Shown: positions 9,254 through 17,330, numbered from the stretch's first letter. The stretch: 64,000 bases of DNA from Rs1 sp038900335 (GCA_038900335.1 JBBMRB010000004.1:124001-188000), one strand, 5' to 3'. The notes: a model not told the origin generated them from the sequence alone. Program-made: numbers and translations.

Positions 9254-9643
9254 TTATGTGTTAACGCATCGGCTAGCAGGTTGCGCTAATTGCGTTAATA
9301 GGTACTGTTTAAATGCAGGTGAGTAATCTGTTTTTTCAAGTGCCTTTTGCATACATAAAAGCCAAGCGTCTTTTTCAGTTTCACTGATAAGTAAATGCTG
9401 GTGAGCTCTAGGTATGCTAATACTGCCATATTTTTCTTTATATAATTTTGGACCACCGAGCCAGCCTGATAAAAAGCATACTAATTTGTCTTCAGATTCG
9501 CTCAAATCAATAGGGTGCATGTGGCGTATTTTTTGTGCCTGCTTTAAAGTGTCCATCTGTTGATAAAATTGAGACACTAAGAATTCAAGTCCAGGCTTAC
9601 TGCCAGCCATAATATATGAGCTATCTTTTATACCAAATTCCAT
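9254..9643 (-). CDS. Group 2 truncated haemoglobin
   Basis: This 129-residue globin belongs to the trHbO/group II family: haem proteins that bind O2 or NO and are linked to oxygen delivery or NO and peroxide detoxification. The recognisable core is FLSGWLGGPKLYKEKYG, then PRAHQHLLI with the haem-region His, then EKDAWLLCMQKAL with the Trp typical of group II (G8). AGGT lies about 7 bases before the ATG. It is just upstream of the retropepsin-like gene on the same strand, with no functional link known to me. Confidence 0.88.
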   Translation of the reverse strand: MEFGIKDSSYIMAGSKPGLEFLVSQFYQQMDTLKQAQKIRHMHPIDLSESEDKLVCFLSGWLGGPKLYKEKYGSISIPRAHQHLLISETEKDAWLLCMQKALEKTDYSPAFKQYLLTQLAQPASRCVNT

Positions 9644-9838
9644 TGTATTACCTATCTATTTGTAAATAGTCTGGGATTAATGACAATAATTATCGCATTG
9701 ACAGAGGCTGTGGATCTAGTAAAAGAATGAGATAGTAATCAAGAGTTGCTCGTTTGCTATTTTTCAAGCATTTGTTGTCGCGGTTTATTTTTAATACAAT
9801 GGAAATACAGATTAAAAAATTAACTAAAAAGGTGGTAT

Positions 9839-10204
9839 ATGAAAGTTATCCTGCGATTATTACAAATCAGCTTATTGTTAGTTAGCGGTGTGACGCAAGC
9901 AAGCGAAACCATGGTAAAAAATGTAGTGGTAAATAAAGTATCGACTGAGAAGTATAATTTTTCTGTTACTTTAGAGCACGCTGATAAAAGCTGGGATCAT
10001 TATGCAAATGTTTGGCAAGTAGAGACGACAACAGGTGAAGTGCTAGCGAAGCGAATTTTACAGCACCCACATATTAATGAGCAGCCTTTCACCAGGTCTT
10101 TATCGGCAGTGGTCATTGAGGGCGATATTAAAGAGGTGGTTATAGTAGCCGGTTGTACTGTTGATGGTATTAACAGCAATAAGTTCGCCGTCACATTGCC
10201 TTAA
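9839..10204 (+). CDS. Conserved periplasmic protein of unknown function
   Basis: This is a 121-residue protein with a clear signal peptide (cleavage likely after residue 21, GVTQA-SE). The mature part is all-beta in character. The stretch WDHYANVWQV...TGEVLAKRILQHPHINEQPFTRSL matches my memory of a motif conserved in many uncharacterised bacterial periplasmic proteins; no function is known to me. The start follows AAAGGTGGT at good spacing. Its stop codon (10202-10204) falls inside the first unit of a heptamer tandem repeat, so the repeat begins exactly at the gene end. Confidence 0.75.
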   Translation: MKVILRLLQISLLLVSGVTQASETMVKNVVVNKVSTEKYNFSVTLEHADKSWDHYANVWQVETTTGEVLAKRILQHPHINEQPFTRSLSAVVIEGDIKEVVIVAGCTVDGINSNKFAVTLP

Positions 10205-10247
10205 CCATTAACCATTAACCATTAACCATTAACCATTAACCATTAAC
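10201..10247. repeat. Heptanucleotide tandem repeat (TTAACCA), 6.7 copies
   Basis: Six perfect TTAACCA units plus TTAAC span 47 bp between convergent genes. They are bounded by GCCTTAAC (10198-10205) and GTTAAGGC (10248-10255), an 8-bp perfect inverted repeat, so the repeat forms the loop of a possible hairpin. Every unit carries a TAA and the unit length is 7, so stops occur in all three forward frames. Confidence 0.9.
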
Positions 10248-10274
10248 GTTAAGGCAGGTTATCGCTAATACTGA

Positions 10275-11114
10275 CTAACCACGATATGAATGACTTTGAT
10301 AGGTGCCTATTAAGCGCATTTCAGTAGAAAAGAAATCCAGCTCTTGTAATGCTAATATCATTGATTGTTGATCGGGGTGGCCTTCAACATCAAGATGAAA
10401 GCTTGTCGCAGACATGGAATCAGATGACATATAGCTTTCAAGTTTCACCATATTAATGCCGTTAGTCGCAAATCCTCCTAGTGCTTTATAAAGTACAGAG
10501 GGGATGTTTCTAACAGAGAAGATATAAGTGCTAATAAACTTTTTATTTTCATTGAAATAAGGCTTGTTTCGCTCCTTCGATAAAATAATAAAGCGTGTGG
10601 TGTTGCCACTAATATCTTGGAAGTTTTGTTTCAATATATCCAAATCATAGAGTGTAGCAGCAAGTTGTGAGGCGATTGCGCTGTGGCCTGGCTGTCTTGT
10701 TAGTGATAACTCTTCCGCTGCTCCTGCGGTATCTAAATGCGCTTTTTGTATTAATCCCAACTCATTAATTGAATCATTACATTGTGCTAGCGCTTGTGGG
10801 TGGGAGGAAATTGTTTTCAAATCAGCTATCTTAGTGCCTTTTAATGCTAGCAAACAATGATTTACAGGCTCAAAGTGCTCAGCAATTATATGTAACTTCA
10901 TTTTAGGCATTAAACGATAAATTTCTTCTACGCGGCCAGCCGTTGAGTTCTCAATGGGTATCATTGCTAGTTTTGCATGACCTTGTTCCACCATTTGCAT
11001 CGCTTGGGCAAAGCTAGCGCAGGCACTTGCCGTCATATTAGGGAAAACTTTGGTGCAAGATAAATGAGAATAGGCGCCAGGGTAACCCTGATAGGCAATA
11101 GTATTAGAACTCAT
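10275..11114 (-). CDS. pheA: Prephenate dehydratase, monofunctional, with ACT domain
   Basis: This enzyme converts prephenate to phenylpyruvate in phenylalanine synthesis. The catalytic domain is at about 1-185, beginning IAYQGYPGAYSH and including IPIENSTAGRV and the GNTTRF catalytic block. The C-terminal ACT regulatory domain is at about 200-275 (PSVLYKALGGFATNGINMVKLES). There is no N-terminal chorismate mutase domain, unlike the bifunctional P-protein common in Gammaproteobacteria. The ACT motif is ESYM rather than the classic ESRP, a variant I associate with alphaproteobacterial enzymes. The start lacks a clear ribosome site. Transfer or a second paralog elsewhere in the genome is possible. 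Confidence 0.93.
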   Translation of the reverse strand: MSSNTIAYQGYPGAYSHLSCTKVFPNMTASACASFAQAMQMVEQGHAKLAMIPIENSTAGRVEEIYRLMPKMKLHIIAEHFEPVNHCLLALKGTKIADLKTISSHPQALAQCNDSINELGLIQKAHLDTAGAAEELSLTRQPGHSAIASQLAATLYDLDILKQNFQDISGNTTRFIILSKERNKPYFNENKKFISTYIFSVRNIPSVLYKALGGFATNGINMVKLESYMSSDSMSATSFHLDVEGHPDQQSMILALQELDFFSTEMRLIGTYQSHSYRG

Positions 11115-11215
11115 AGTGATTAATAGCTTGTTAGTTAAATAGAATGCAAAAATACAGGTTTTTATTAATATGTACCAGCGATAAGCTCAGCTAATCAAGT
11201 AAAAATAACTAGCCG

Positions 11216-12403
11216 CTAAGTTTTAGCTAATCTTGTTTTATAGATAAAGTACAGCGGTGTTAATAATAATGCGAGCCAGTAGCCAGTGTTTAATGAGGTA
11301 AGTGTATCTTGATAGTTAAAGACGAATGATAAAGCGATAAAGAACAGTGCTAGAGCAGCTTGGGAGTAATAGCTTTTCATTAAAACATAAGGTGTATTAG
11401 GGTAGTGTACGGCAAGGTCATAATATCTTTTATTAAATGCTAATCGAAATAATGCCGTTAAAAAAGCGATTAAACAAAGAAATATAAATTGAGAATATAA
11501 GCTTAATTCATCATCTAAGTAAGCTCGTAGTATCCACGATACACCGTAGCCAATAACAGAGGCTATATATACTGATTGCTCTGGTAGTTTGTCAATTTTG
11601 CTTTTTAATACTAAGAATACCAGTGATAAAGTAATGGTAATCGCTATGATCATTAAGCCTAGTTGCATAAAGCTTTGCTTGAGAATTAAGAATAGTGAGA
11701 GCAGCCAAAAAAAGCTTTCTAAAAATAGAAAAAAGCCATCGAGTGCAAAAATTTCTTTAGATCGATATTTATCTTTAAAAGAATAAATCTCTTTTAAGGA
11801 GACACGAGGCCATTGTAAGAAAGGCCAATGTAGCTCACCTGGTATTTTAAACATGGCAACTATACCAATGACAACCGTGACAAAAGAGACTAGGAAAAGT
11901 AAATAAACGTTTTCTTTGTCGAGTAATAGGCCCCCAATAAATACTCCCGCTTTAAGAAATACAACAACGAAAATTTGGAAATTCCCATACCTGTTTCCGG
12001 TATTATTGCTATCGCTTCTTTGAATAAATAGCGCTCGTTGTGTTGTCCAAAAAAAGCATTGATATAAACCGTAACTGGCGCCGATAAAATAAGATAGATT
12101 ATGGGATTGACTAATACGATCATCGATAGCGACAAAGCTGAAAATCATTAGCAGCTCTAAAGCGTAGCAAATAATCAATAATTGTCTTGGTGTTAGTTTT
12201 GATTTTAAAGCATCCCAGCAATACATAGAGATGCTAAATGTAATAGCGCTTAAAGCGATAAACAAGCTTATTTCTGCCATGTCCAAACCCTGCTTATAAA
12301 GATAAACAGGGAGAAAAAATGGGAAAATTCCAATCACAAAAGAGTGGCTGCACACAAAAAGGTAAAATTGTCGCTGTTGAGTTTGAGCTTGTTGAGTTGT
12401 CAT
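11216..12403 (-). CDS. MFS-type membrane transporter, third gene of the ATP-grasp operon
   Basis: This 395-residue, very hydrophobic protein has about 11-12 membrane segments in two halves joined by a cytoplasmic loop (about residues 190-215, KIPGELHWPFLQWPRVSLKE), the plan of a major facilitator. No substrate-specific motif was recognised. It starts 24 bp after the stop of the CphA-like ligase and is read in the same direction, so it is very likely co-transcribed with the two ATP-grasp genes. The natural inference is export or import of the ligase product or a precursor. The start has little Shine-Dalgarno character, so translational coupling is possible. Confidence 0.8.
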   Translation of the reverse strand: MTTQQAQTQQRQFYLFVCSHSFVIGIFPFFLPVYLYKQGLDMAEISLFIALSAITFSISMYCWDALKSKLTPRQLLIICYALELLMIFSFVAIDDRISQSHNLSYFIGASYGLYQCFFWTTQRALFIQRSDSNNTGNRYGNFQIFVVVFLKAGVFIGGLLLDKENVYLLFLVSFVTVVIGIVAMFKIPGELHWPFLQWPRVSLKEIYSFKDKYRSKEIFALDGFFLFLESFFWLLSLFLILKQSFMQLGLMIIAITITLSLVFLVLKSKIDKLPEQSVYIASVIGYGVSWILRAYLDDELSLYSQFIFLCLIAFLTALFRLAFNKRYYDLAVHYPNTPYVLMKSYYSQAALALFFIALSFVFNYQDTLTSLNTGYWLALLLTPLYFIYKTRLAKT

Positions 12404-12427
12404 TTGTTTTAAGTTGTCAAATTATGA

Positions 12428-13336
12428 TTAAAAAGTATCAGACTGAGAGATGACTAGTTGATCAAGTTTTTCATAATACGGGCTCAGATCCTCGCGCACA
12501 CCGTTACGGGGTACATCATGCATTTTTAAGTAAGGACGAGAGTTAACTTCAAGCATAATACTTTTTTGCTGATCATAGGGGACATCAATACCTTTTTCCA
12601 TAATAATATCGATACCTAAAATGTTGGCATTAAACGCTTTTAAGACTTTTAAAAATAGTGCTTTGTTTTCTTCAGGTATAGTTGCCTTATCAATAGTATT
12701 AATGGTGCCCCCTGGTGCTAGTGCAATACGATAAAATAGTGTAATAGACTGGTCTTTTTCTGGGATAGAGTCAAAACTAAGACCTTGTTTTGCTAAGTGC
12801 TTTATCGTTTGTTCGGATTCTTTAATAGGGTGAATTGTTGGAAATAAACCCATTTCTTTACGTATTTTGTTTTCTTGCTCAGCCAGTGTTCTGATTGAAT
12901 CTATGCCATTACCTAAAACAGTGGGAGGGAATCTTTCGATAACGGACATGATCTCCCCTTCAATGACGACAACTCTATAATTTTTGCCTTCAAGGTATTG
13001 CTCTATCACCGTTGTAGGCCACCAAATCTTAGCTAATAATAAAGCTGTAAAAAGCTCTTTATTGTTGCGTATAGGAAAATAGCTTCCGCGAGAAAAGCCA
13101 CTTACATTCGGTTTAATAACAACAGGAAAACCATGCTCTTTAACAAAATTGTAGGCAGCTAAAGGTCCAAAAATTATCTTTCCTTGGGCATGGGGTATGT
13201 CATGGCTTTGAAACGTCGCTCTCGCTTGCTTTTTAGAGCGACAACCACGTCTGACATCAAGGGAGTTATAGCTGCTACAATCATTCATGAATTTTTTGCT
13301 AATGGCGGCATAGATGTTACGTTTTAAATTAAGCAT
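12428..13336 (-). CDS. ATP-grasp ligase resembling the cyanophycin-synthetase ATP-grasp domain
   Basis: This 302-residue stand-alone ATP-grasp enzyme probably forms an amide bond through an acyl-phosphate. Visible elements are FPVVIKPNVSGFSRGSYF (nucleotide-binding lysine and flexible loop), VIEQYLEGKNYRVVVIEGEI (second lysine-side strand), ERFPPTVLGNGIDSIRTLAE (strongly like CphA and related ligases), and LGIDIIMEKG with MLEVNSRPY (Mg2+-binding Asp, Glu and Asn). The Mur-ligase half of CphA and its N-terminal domain are absent. It lies 9 bp after the first ATP-grasp gene and 24 bp before the transporter. Substrates are unknown. Alternatives include a glutathione-like or peptide ligase. Confidence 0.78.
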   Translation of the reverse strand: MLNLKRNIYAAISKKFMNDCSSYNSLDVRRGCRSKKQARATFQSHDIPHAQGKIIFGPLAAYNFVKEHGFPVVIKPNVSGFSRGSYFPIRNNKELFTALLLAKIWWPTTVIEQYLEGKNYRVVVIEGEIMSVIERFPPTVLGNGIDSIRTLAEQENKIRKEMGLFPTIHPIKESEQTIKHLAKQGLSFDSIPEKDQSITLFYRIALAPGGTINTIDKATIPEENKALFLKVLKAFNANILGIDIIMEKGIDVPYDQQKSIMLEVNSRPYLKMHDVPRNGVREDLSPYYEKLDQLVISQSDTF

Positions 13337-13345
13337 AGCGCTATC

Positions 13346-14158
13346 TCACTTGGTTCTTGGTTGAAATAATGTTTTTTTGAAAAAAATAGATTTTCTAGCT
13401 TGAGTTTGTGGAATAATTTCAACTAACCGAGCGAGGTGTTTCATACTAGTTTTAATAAACAATAATTTCTCTTTAAGGGGGATGTCGGTGTCCATTAAAT
13501 TAATAGGCATCGGTAGGTATAAATTAATTTCTATAACTTTAAAATCACCAACTTGCAATGCTTCTAGTGAATCTGCACGCACACCAACTCTTGCAAATTG
13601 GTATTGTCCGATACTGCCAATACTTCGCCAAATATCCGCTAGCTGTTGAGCGTTAAGCTTTTGTGTCATCGAATTATAAAACGTGTGGATGTTGTTAACA
13701 CTGTTAACTGGCAGCTCTTGGCCGCTGGTATTGCACGTTTGTGTGACGGTTAAAGTCGAAAAATTTTGCAGGTTTTTGTAGTCTCTAATGTAGAAAATTT
13801 CAAATTCTTTATTAGATTTAGCCGCCTCTTGAATGACATACATTGTTTTCTCATTCATACAATGTTGACGTATATAATCAAGCTCATAAGCATTGTCAGC
13901 TTTGCGTACCCCCTGACCGTTTTGGCCCCACTCAGGTTTAACAAACACAGGGAAGTTTTCAGGTGAGAAAATACCATCATCAATTCTCTGAGGTAATCTC
14001 CAAGAGTCTGGTATGCTCGCATCGATATCGTTTTTCGAATAAATCCCTAATTGATCATTAAAGTAGGCAGCATTAATTTGGAAATAACGCCAAGGGCCTC
14101 TAAGGCGAGATGCACAATGTGTTATAAATGTCGCAATAAGTAAAATGCGTATTAGCAT
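13346..14158 (-). CDS. ATP-grasp-like protein, first gene of the two-ligase/MFS operon
   Basis: This 270-residue protein has ATP-grasp features different from its neighbour: FPVFVKPEWGQNGQGVRKAD (nucleotide loop), MYVIQEAAKSNKEFEIFYIRD (central strand), and GDFKVIEINLYLPMPINLMD (Mg-ligand Glu/Asn). The N-terminal pre-ATP-grasp region is short (about 60 residues) and begins with a hydrophobic stretch, RILLIATFITHCA. The start at 14158 is chosen because AAGGA lies 7 bases upstream; an upstream in-frame ATG at 14209 has no such site. It is not closely assignable to RimK, Ddl or carbamoyl-phosphate families by eye. The operon context suggests it acts before or together with the CphA-like ligase. 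Confidence 0.72.
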   Translation of the reverse strand: MLIRILLIATFITHCASRLRGPWRYFQINAAYFNDQLGIYSKNDIDASIPDSWRLPQRIDDGIFSPENFPVFVKPEWGQNGQGVRKADNAYELDYIRQHCMNEKTMYVIQEAAKSNKEFEIFYIRDYKNLQNFSTLTVTQTCNTSGQELPVNSVNNIHTFYNSMTQKLNAQQLADIWRSIGSIGQYQFARVGVRADSLEALQVGDFKVIEINLYLPMPINLMDTDIPLKEKLLFIKTSMKHLARLVEIIPQTQARKSIFFKKTLFQPRTK

Positions 14159-14368
14159 ATTATTGTCCTTTACTGCGCTAGCCGTTAATGTCGCGGGTGA
14201 AAATAACATTAACGTTTTATTTTGAAACTATCAAAATTTGTATCTAGGCAGTGTCGTTTGTTGGTATAAAAATTAAAACGATGTGATTAAAAGGGTACTT
14301 AACGCAATCGCTTTAACTTGTTTTTAGTTTCACTTAAATATACGCATTAAATCTTAATTAGATTCAGT

Positions 14369-14401
14369 CATTAATAAAAAATCATATATTTTTTATTAAT
14401 G
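14369..14401. terminator. AT-rich 14-bp hairpin, possible bidirectional terminator
   Basis: CATTAATAAAAAAT (14369-14382) and ATTTTTTATTAATG (14388-14401) are perfectly complementary around a 5-nt loop. The run of A on one arm and T on the other gives a T tract on either strand. It sits between the end of the oxidoreductase gene and the start of the ATP-grasp operon. Its low GC makes it a weak terminator; it could also be an operator. Confidence 0.45.
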
Positions 14402-14465
14402 CGAATATTAAAGCTAGCGCCTGGCAAAGGCTTTTTAAGTCAGGTAATTATATTGCTAGAATTAC

Positions 14466-14498
14466 TGCACTAACAGCGAAATTATCTTTGTTAGTGCA
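14466..14498 (-). terminator. Hairpin downstream of the TVP38-oxidoreductase gene
   Basis: TGCACTAACA (14466-14475) and TGTTAGTGCA (14489-14498) form a perfect 10-bp stem about 35 bases beyond the stop of the leftward gene ending at 14534. No long T run follows on the minus strand, so it may be a 3'-end stabiliser rather than a full terminator. Confidence 0.5.
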
Positions 14499-14533
14499 TT
14501 TAAATTAATTTTATAAACGAAAATCAAATAGGA

Positions 14534-16702
14534 TTATTCCCTGCGCATAAATCGGTGATACTTACTGAGTAAGTTAAGTATTTTTTGTGGAGCATGGGCT
14601 TTTTTCCAGACACCCGCTGCATATTTGTTAGCCTCAGACATTGTTGGGTAAGTGTGGATAGTACCCAAAATTTTATTCAAGCCCATATTGTATTTCATTG
14701 CTAATACATATTCGGCTAAAAGTTCAGCAGCAGCTTCGCCGACAATAGTGACACCTAGAATTTTATCTTTATTAGGTACCGTCAATACTTTAACGAAACC
14801 TTTAGTCGCGCCATCTACAATTGCTCTATCAAGTTCATCTAAATCAAACATAGTTACTTCATAAGCAATATTTTGCTCTTTCGCCTCTTGCTCGTTTAAG
14901 CCGACTCTCGCTATTTCTGGATCAAGAAAAGTGGCTCGTGGAATAACTCGGTAGTCAACTTTGAATTTCTTAAAAGTTGAAAATAATGAGTTAACACTGG
15001 CGTACCAAGCTTGATGAGCAGCGGTATGAGTAAATTGGAAAGGGCCTGCAACATCGCCAGCAGCATAGATATTTGGGTAGATAGTTTGCAGAAATTCATT
15101 AGTAATTACAGTGCCTTTAGTATCGATACCTAGCGTTTCTAAACCATAACCGGATAATCTTGCCTGTCTGCCGACAGCGCAAATGACAGCATCATATGCA
15201 ATTTCAATTTCTTCACCGTTATGCTCAACAATCAGTATTTTTTGCTCGCCTTTGCTGTCAAATCTAAGAGCATTGTGTCCTGTTAACAGATTAACACCAC
15301 TGCTAGTCAGCGCTTCTTGTGCTAGTTTAACGACTTCAGGGTCTTCTCTGTTCATCACGCTATCATTGCGCTCAACTTGCGTTACTTTTGAGCCTAAACG
15401 TGCAAAACTTTGAGATAATTCACAGCCTATAGGCCCGCCACCAAGTACAATAATTCGGTTGGGGATTTGCTGGTATTTAGCAAACTCATCCCAAAGTGTA
15501 TCACTGGTTACGTAACCTGATTGCTCAATACCTTCAATAGCTGGTATAAACGGGCGCGCTCCTGCAGCGACAATGATCGATTTAGCAGTAAGCGTTTGAG
15601 TGCCACCATCATTGCGTTTAATTTTAACTGTCCACGGGTCTATTATTTCACCATATCCCTGTACAACATCAACACCTAGCTGTGTGTATCTTTCAACACT
15701 GTCATGAGGTTCAATTTGTTTAATAGAGTCATGTACACGTTGCATTATTGACTTAAAACTATGTGAGAAATCAGTTGCTGTTTGCTCGTTCAGGTTCAAA
15801 CCATAATGATCGGCATGTTTTATTTGCTCGGCAATTTTGGCGCTTTTTATTAATGCTTTTGAAGGTACGCAGCCATAGTTTAAGCAATCTCCGCCCATTT
15901 TATTTGCTTCAACTAACGTGACTTCTGCTTTTACCGCAGCAGCAATATAAGAACTCACTAAACCTGCTGCACCGCCACCTATAACGATCACATTTCTATC
16001 GAAAGTTTTTGGTTTTGTCCAATTAGCGTAGACTTTACGCTGTTGAATCAGTGCAATGATTTTTTTAGCGATCAGAGGGAATACTCCTAGAAGAACAAAT
16101 GATATTAGCAGTGGGGCAGAAAGAATACCGGATAGACTGTCAATTTGTGCTAATTGTGTGCCGGCATTAACGAAGACAACAGTACCTGCTAACATGCCTA
16201 ATTGGCTAACCCAATAGAATGTCAGGGTGCGTATTGAGGTTAGCCCCATGACGAGGTTGATCATAAAAAACGGAAAAATAGGGACTAATCGCAAGGTGAA
16301 TAGATAAAAAGCGCCTTCTTTTTCAATGCCTGCATTAATGCTTTTTAAGCGACTACCAAAGCGTTGTTCAGCTGAGTCTCGTAATATATAACGAGCGACC
16401 AGAAAAGCAACTGTTGCACCAATTGATGAGGCGAATGAGACCAGTATAGTGCCCCAAAACAAACCGAAGAAAGCACCCGCGCCCAGTGTTAAAACAACGG
16501 CACCAGGAATGGATAGAGCAGCAACAACAATGTAAACCGCGAGGAATGATAGAGCTAATAATAATGGCTGTTGTTCATTGATCTGTGCTATTTGCTGCTG
16601 GCTTTGTTTAATGCCTTCTAAGCTAAGGTATTGATCTAAACCTAGCTTATAAAACATAAAGAACACAAGTATAGCTGCGAGTATAATGAGAATTTTTTTC
16701 AT
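14534..16702 (-). CDS. TVP38/TMEM64 membrane domain fused to a flavin disulfide reductase
   Basis: This is a 722-residue two-part protein. Residues about 1-225 form a TVP38/TMEM64 (SNARE-associated/DedA-like) membrane domain with about six hydrophobic segments. Residues about 235-722 form a class I pyridine-nucleotide disulfide oxidoreductase of the mercuric-reductase/lipoamide-dehydrogenase group. The FAD loop is VIVIGGGAAGLVSSY, the redox-active disulfide GGDCLNYGCVPSKA, the NAD(P) loop IIVLGGGPIGCE, the second FAD motif TIYPNIYAAGDV, and the interface helix HTYPTMSEANKYA. The N-terminal NmerA domain of true MerA and a C-terminal Cys pair are absent, so mercury reduction is not supported. 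The fusion should hold a cytosolic flavoenzyme at the inner membrane; its electron acceptor is unknown. Confidence 0.88.
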   Translation of the reverse strand: MKKILIILAAILVFFMFYKLGLDQYLSLEGIKQSQQQIAQINEQQPLLLALSFLAVYIVVAALSIPGAVVLTLGAGAFFGLFWGTILVSFASSIGATVAFLVARYILRDSAEQRFGSRLKSINAGIEKEGAFYLFTLRLVPIFPFFMINLVMGLTSIRTLTFYWVSQLGMLAGTVVFVNAGTQLAQIDSLSGILSAPLLISFVLLGVFPLIAKKIIALIQQRKVYANWTKPKTFDRNVIVIGGGAAGLVSSYIAAAVKAEVTLVEANKMGGDCLNYGCVPSKALIKSAKIAEQIKHADHYGLNLNEQTATDFSHSFKSIMQRVHDSIKQIEPHDSVERYTQLGVDVVQGYGEIIDPWTVKIKRNDGGTQTLTAKSIIVAAGARPFIPAIEGIEQSGYVTSDTLWDEFAKYQQIPNRIIVLGGGPIGCELSQSFARLGSKVTQVERNDSVMNREDPEVVKLAQEALTSSGVNLLTGHNALRFDSKGEQKILIVEHNGEEIEIAYDAVICAVGRQARLSGYGLETLGIDTKGTVITNEFLQTIYPNIYAAGDVAGPFQFTHTAAHQAWYASVNSLFSTFKKFKVDYRVIPRATFLDPEIARVGLNEQEAKEQNIAYEVTMFDLDELDRAIVDGATKGFVKVLTVPNKDKILGVTIVGEAAAELLAEYVLAMKYNMGLNKILGTIHTYPTMSEANKYAAGVWKKAHAPQKILNLLSKYHRFMRRE

Positions 16703-16832
16703 TGAGAAAATTACCGAAAAATTAAATAAGTGAAGATGCCCAACACGACAGTATTAATCGTCGTATCAGGTAAAGGTATTGATCACAGGTGTTAGTTTGA
16801 ACAGCACTGGATATTCAAGCTTGATAACGTAT

Positions 16833-17330
16833 TTAATTCGATTTCATAACGGATTTGTTGATGAAAGCTAGTATTAAGCCTAAAACAATAATAGAAACGG
16901 CGGCGAAGAATAGTGAGCCATTATCACTTTTTCCTTCGTGAATAACCTTGATACCCAGTGGCGTAAATAAGTGGAAAAAAACGGCGCCACTCATAACCGC
17001 TGCTGATAATAGGCCGCCAACAAAATATAATTTTTTAGATATCATTTCGTTTTGGCTGACTTTTAATAAGTTTAACGCTAAAAATAGACTGGCGATAAGT
17101 AATAATATGGATGTTACTAACTCTACAGTGCCTACGATATAGGCGCCATATGATGAAAAAAACAAGCCTAAATCTAATTGGATTGTTGCGCTCATCCATT
17201 GGCCAATAGTCGTGAAGATATGTTGGGTGTCAGGGTGGTTAGTAAACTTATATGGCAGCGAAAATAAAAATACTTTAGCAATCCATAAACTGATTACTAG
17301 ACTAATAACCTTGGAAAAAATTGTGTTCAT
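16833..17330 (-). CDS. DoxX-like inner-membrane protein
   Basis: This 165-residue protein has about four membrane segments (near 8-25, 58-80, 83-100 and 140-158) separated by short loops. The pattern (KVFLFSLPYKFTNHPDTQHIFTTIGQWMS, then GTVELVTSILLLIA) fits the DoxX-like/DUF417 superfamily, whose members are poorly characterised. The ribosome site AGGA lies 7 bases upstream of the ATG. It precedes the TVP38-reductase gene on the same strand by about 130 bp, so the two may form a redox-related membrane unit, though this rests on proximity only. Confidence 0.65.
   Translation of the reverse strand: MNTIFSKVISLVISLWIAKVFLFSLPYKFTNHPDTQHIFTTIGQWMSATIQLDLGLFFSSYGAYIVGTVELVTSILLLIASLFLALNLLKVSQNEMISKKLYFVGGLLSAAVMSGAVFFHLFTPLGIKVIHEGKSDNGSLFFAAVSIIVLGLILAFINKSVMKSN

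Larger units (their letters stand above)
14159..14533. other. Intergenic region with two hairpins, upstream of the ATP-grasp operon
   Basis: This 375-bp gap lies between the leftward oxidoreductase gene and the ATP-grasp operon. Apart from the two strong inverted repeats (14369-14401 and 14466-14498) and the ribosome site of the first ATP-grasp gene, nothing coding was seen. The operon promoter should lie between about 14180 and 14365, but I could not place it confidently. Confidence 0.5.

Noticed and set aside
10201..10247. CRISPR-like repeat array
   Set aside because: The units are contiguous 7-mers without spacers; it is a simple tandem repeat.
14534..16702. Mercuric reductase (merA)
   Set aside because: There is no NmerA domain, no C-terminal Cys pair and no mer genes nearby; the TVP38 fusion points to another role.
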